Source: an uncultured Clostridia bacterium (GTDB lineage Bacteria; Bacillota; Clostridia; TANB77; CAG-508). From it: 6,687 nucleotides of DNA. The translations under genes and the position numbers were made by a program. The first letter of the stretch is position 1, and the number at the start of each line of letters is the position of its first letter. The notes under the pieces were generated by a model that made no database searches, had not been told where the DNA came from, and was given only the letters and a program-made list of their open reading frames with translations. The stretch covers positions 1 through 6,687 of the forward strand of contig CAKPOI010000046.1 in NCBI GenBank assembly GCA_934169775.1, in the 5' to 3' direction. Below, in pieces: positions 5,533 through 6,687 of this stretch.

Positions 5533-6687
5533 TTAATCAGCATAAATTACCGAACGAAAACCAATATAATTACTGCTAGTTGTGCCATAATCATCACGAC
5601 TAGAAAATGGAACTACAGAATCCGAATTACTATAACATCCTCCTCTAATAGCACAAGGACGATTATTCACTAAAGTAGCATGTTCCAATGTCCATTCCCA
5701 TTCGTTTCCAGCCAAATCATATATGTTCATTTTATTTGTTTCATCTGATGCTCCTGTTGTTAACAATATATCACTTTTAGGTTTTATCCCTATTATTTGT
5801 ATCCAAGGTGTTCCTTTTTGTTTTGCTTTGTCACTTGTTATTGTTCTAGTAATATTACCATAATTTCCCCAAGTACTACTGTTTGAATTTATATCTTCAA
5901 TTGTTAATCCACTTTTTTCTTCTAAAAATTTGCATACTAAATCCCATTGAACTCCAAATATTAAACTGCTTGTATAAGTACTATCAGGCACCATTTCTTT
6001 TGCTAAAGCCTGGGCTTCGCTACAATATAACCAGTTATATGGGATCGCATCTTTTTTGCTTATTGCTTTTGGCGATGTTCCTATTGCTATATCTGTATGT
6101 GATGTTCTAGCCTTTGACACATCCTCTATGCTACCTTCAATTCCTGCTTCATATCTTGCAATCCAAAATCCACCATATTTATATACACTTTTTAACATTT
6201 TTTGATATATAACTGTATATTCATTTGATGTTAATCCACATCCTTCATACCATTCATCTGTCCAATATCTTCCTTGTCCCGATGCACCCTCTCTATATGT
6301 TGTTGCATAATCTATCAATTTATTTTTTATATCTACATAATTTTGTTCTGTTAATTCTTTTGTTGTATCTATTATTAAATCTGAAAATACTATTGTTTTT
6401 GGAACCTCTACCCACACCCATTCATTATCATTTTTATCTTTTATTACTATTCCTTTATTTGCATCACTTTCTAATATTGTTACATTTGATGGCATTGCTC
6501 CTGACGGATTTGTATCTTTCATATTTATATTACTAAAATTTGTTGCATTATTTAATATATTTTCCATATTTGTCAAAGTACTTTCTTCTTCTTTTTGAGC
6601 TTGCTCTGTTTTTTCTTTTGCTTCTTTTGCTCTTGTTAATATTCCGTTATCTCCACTTAATGCTGCTATTGTCACTCCTGCAAGTAT
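5533..6687 (-). CDS. Prepilin-like FGE/C-type-lectin protein, 5'-truncated by the window edge; probable DGR variable protein (copy B)
   Basis: The visible part is 384 codons and stays open to the window edge. It begins ILAGVTIAALSGDNGILTRAKEAKEKTEQAQK, which is copy A from its residue 33, so the missing part should be about 32 residues of prepilin leader. A GTG at 6673-6675 could be mistaken for a start, but it encodes the Val of ILAGVTI. The FGE-like domain is clear: WVWVEVPKT, GGFWIARYEAG, LLTTGAS, IYDLAGNEWEWTLE, CAIRGGCYSN and IGFRS. The protein is closely similar to copy A throughout, except for a short stretch after the helix and the C-terminal variable region. It also lacks the FGE cysteine pair. 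With copy A it forms a tandem pair, possibly the end of a longer array beyond the window. Confidence 0.85.
   Translation of the reverse strand: MLAGVTIAALSGDNGILTRAKEAKEKTEQAQKEEESTLTNMENILNNATNFSNINMKDTNPSGAMPSNVTILESDANKGIVIKDKNDNEWVWVEVPKTIVFSDLIIDTTKELTEQNYVDIKNKLIDYATTYREGASGQGRYWTDEWYEGCGLTSNEYTVIYQKMLKSVYKYGGFWIARYEAGIEGSIEDVSKARTSHTDIAIGTSPKAISKKDAIPYNWLYCSEAQALAKEMVPDSTYTSSLIFGVQWDLVCKFLEEKSGLTIEDINSNSSTWGNYGNITRTITSDKAKQKGTPWIQIIGIKPKSDILLTTGASDETNKMNIYDLAGNEWEWTLEHATLVNNRPCAIRGGCYSNSDSVVPFSSRDDYGTTSSNYIGFRSVIYAD
5551..5655 (-). other. Candidate DGR variable region, copy B
   Basis: It has 35 codons from the Cys of CAIRGGC to the Ser of IGFRS, one codon shorter than in copy A. Variable codons include AGT, GAT, GTT, TTT, TAT and AAT where copy A has different NNT codons. 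The invariant scaffold codons (TCT, CCA, CGT, ACT) are unchanged. In the 16 codons MNIYD.AGNEWEWTLE before it, all five differences from copy A are at third positions, the normal pattern of conserved proteins, so the change in pattern is local to this end of the gene. Confidence 0.7.

Noticed and set aside
4398..6536. Plus-strand open frames opposite the two FGE-like genes.
   Set aside because: They have the same low-complexity Leu/Tyr-rich composition and occur at matching places in both paralogues because the coding strands are similar.
6673..6675. GTG as the start of copy B.
   Set aside because: The reading frame continues to the window edge with ILAG, matching the membrane segment of copy A, so the GTG is an internal Val codon.
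5533..6687. The two tandem genes as sulfatase-activating formylglycine-generating enzymes.
   Set aside because: The catalytic cysteine pair is missing, no sulfatase gene is nearby, and the active-site stretch is the part that varies.

Overview
The window is very AT-rich, uses strong AGGAGG-type ribosome binding sites and sigma-A-like promoters, and keeps TGG for Trp with TAA stops. With the gene families seen (LemA/TPM pair, AAA-ATPase-like/PD-(D/E)XK protein, prepilin-like proteins with a GITLIALVIT leader), this points to a low-GC Firmicute, most likely an uncultured gut Clostridia-type lineage. The lineage is inference. All intact genes lie on the minus strand, so transcription runs from high to low coordinates.

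Right part (4183-6687): two tandem paralogous genes encode surface-type proteins with a type IV prepilin-like N-terminus, a short charged helix and a C-terminal formylglycine-generating-enzyme (FGE)/C-type-lectin-like domain. The upstream copy runs off the window edge. Their last ~36 codons differ in a way ordinary divergence does not produce. Between the aligned RGGC and IGFR motifs I count 20 differences at codon positions 1 and 2 and only 1 at position 3, and most of the 20 have A in one copy. Just upstream, all differences are at third positions. This is the footprint expected from adenine-directed mutagenesis by a diversity-generating retroelement (DGR). I therefore read both genes as DGR target (variable) proteins, or relics of them. 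No reverse transcriptase or template repeat is in the window.

Middle (3740-4182): no intact gene, but a plus-strand transposase remnant is present. It lacks its N-terminal part and is split by a one-base slip in an A7 tract. A perfect 9-bp inverted repeat lies at its end, just downstream of the first variable protein gene.

Left of that (1982-3655): a complete AAA-ATPase-like/PD-(D/E)XK protein with its own promoter, a strong ribosome binding site and a downstream hairpin terminator. The promoter lies inside the longest possible ORF and so fixes the start at 3655.

Left end (1-1848): a lemA gene with its own promoter, followed by a TPM-domain (YgcG-like) membrane protein gene, a common bacterial pairing, ending in a probable terminator at 13-55. 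No functional link between the three blocks is evident from the sequence.
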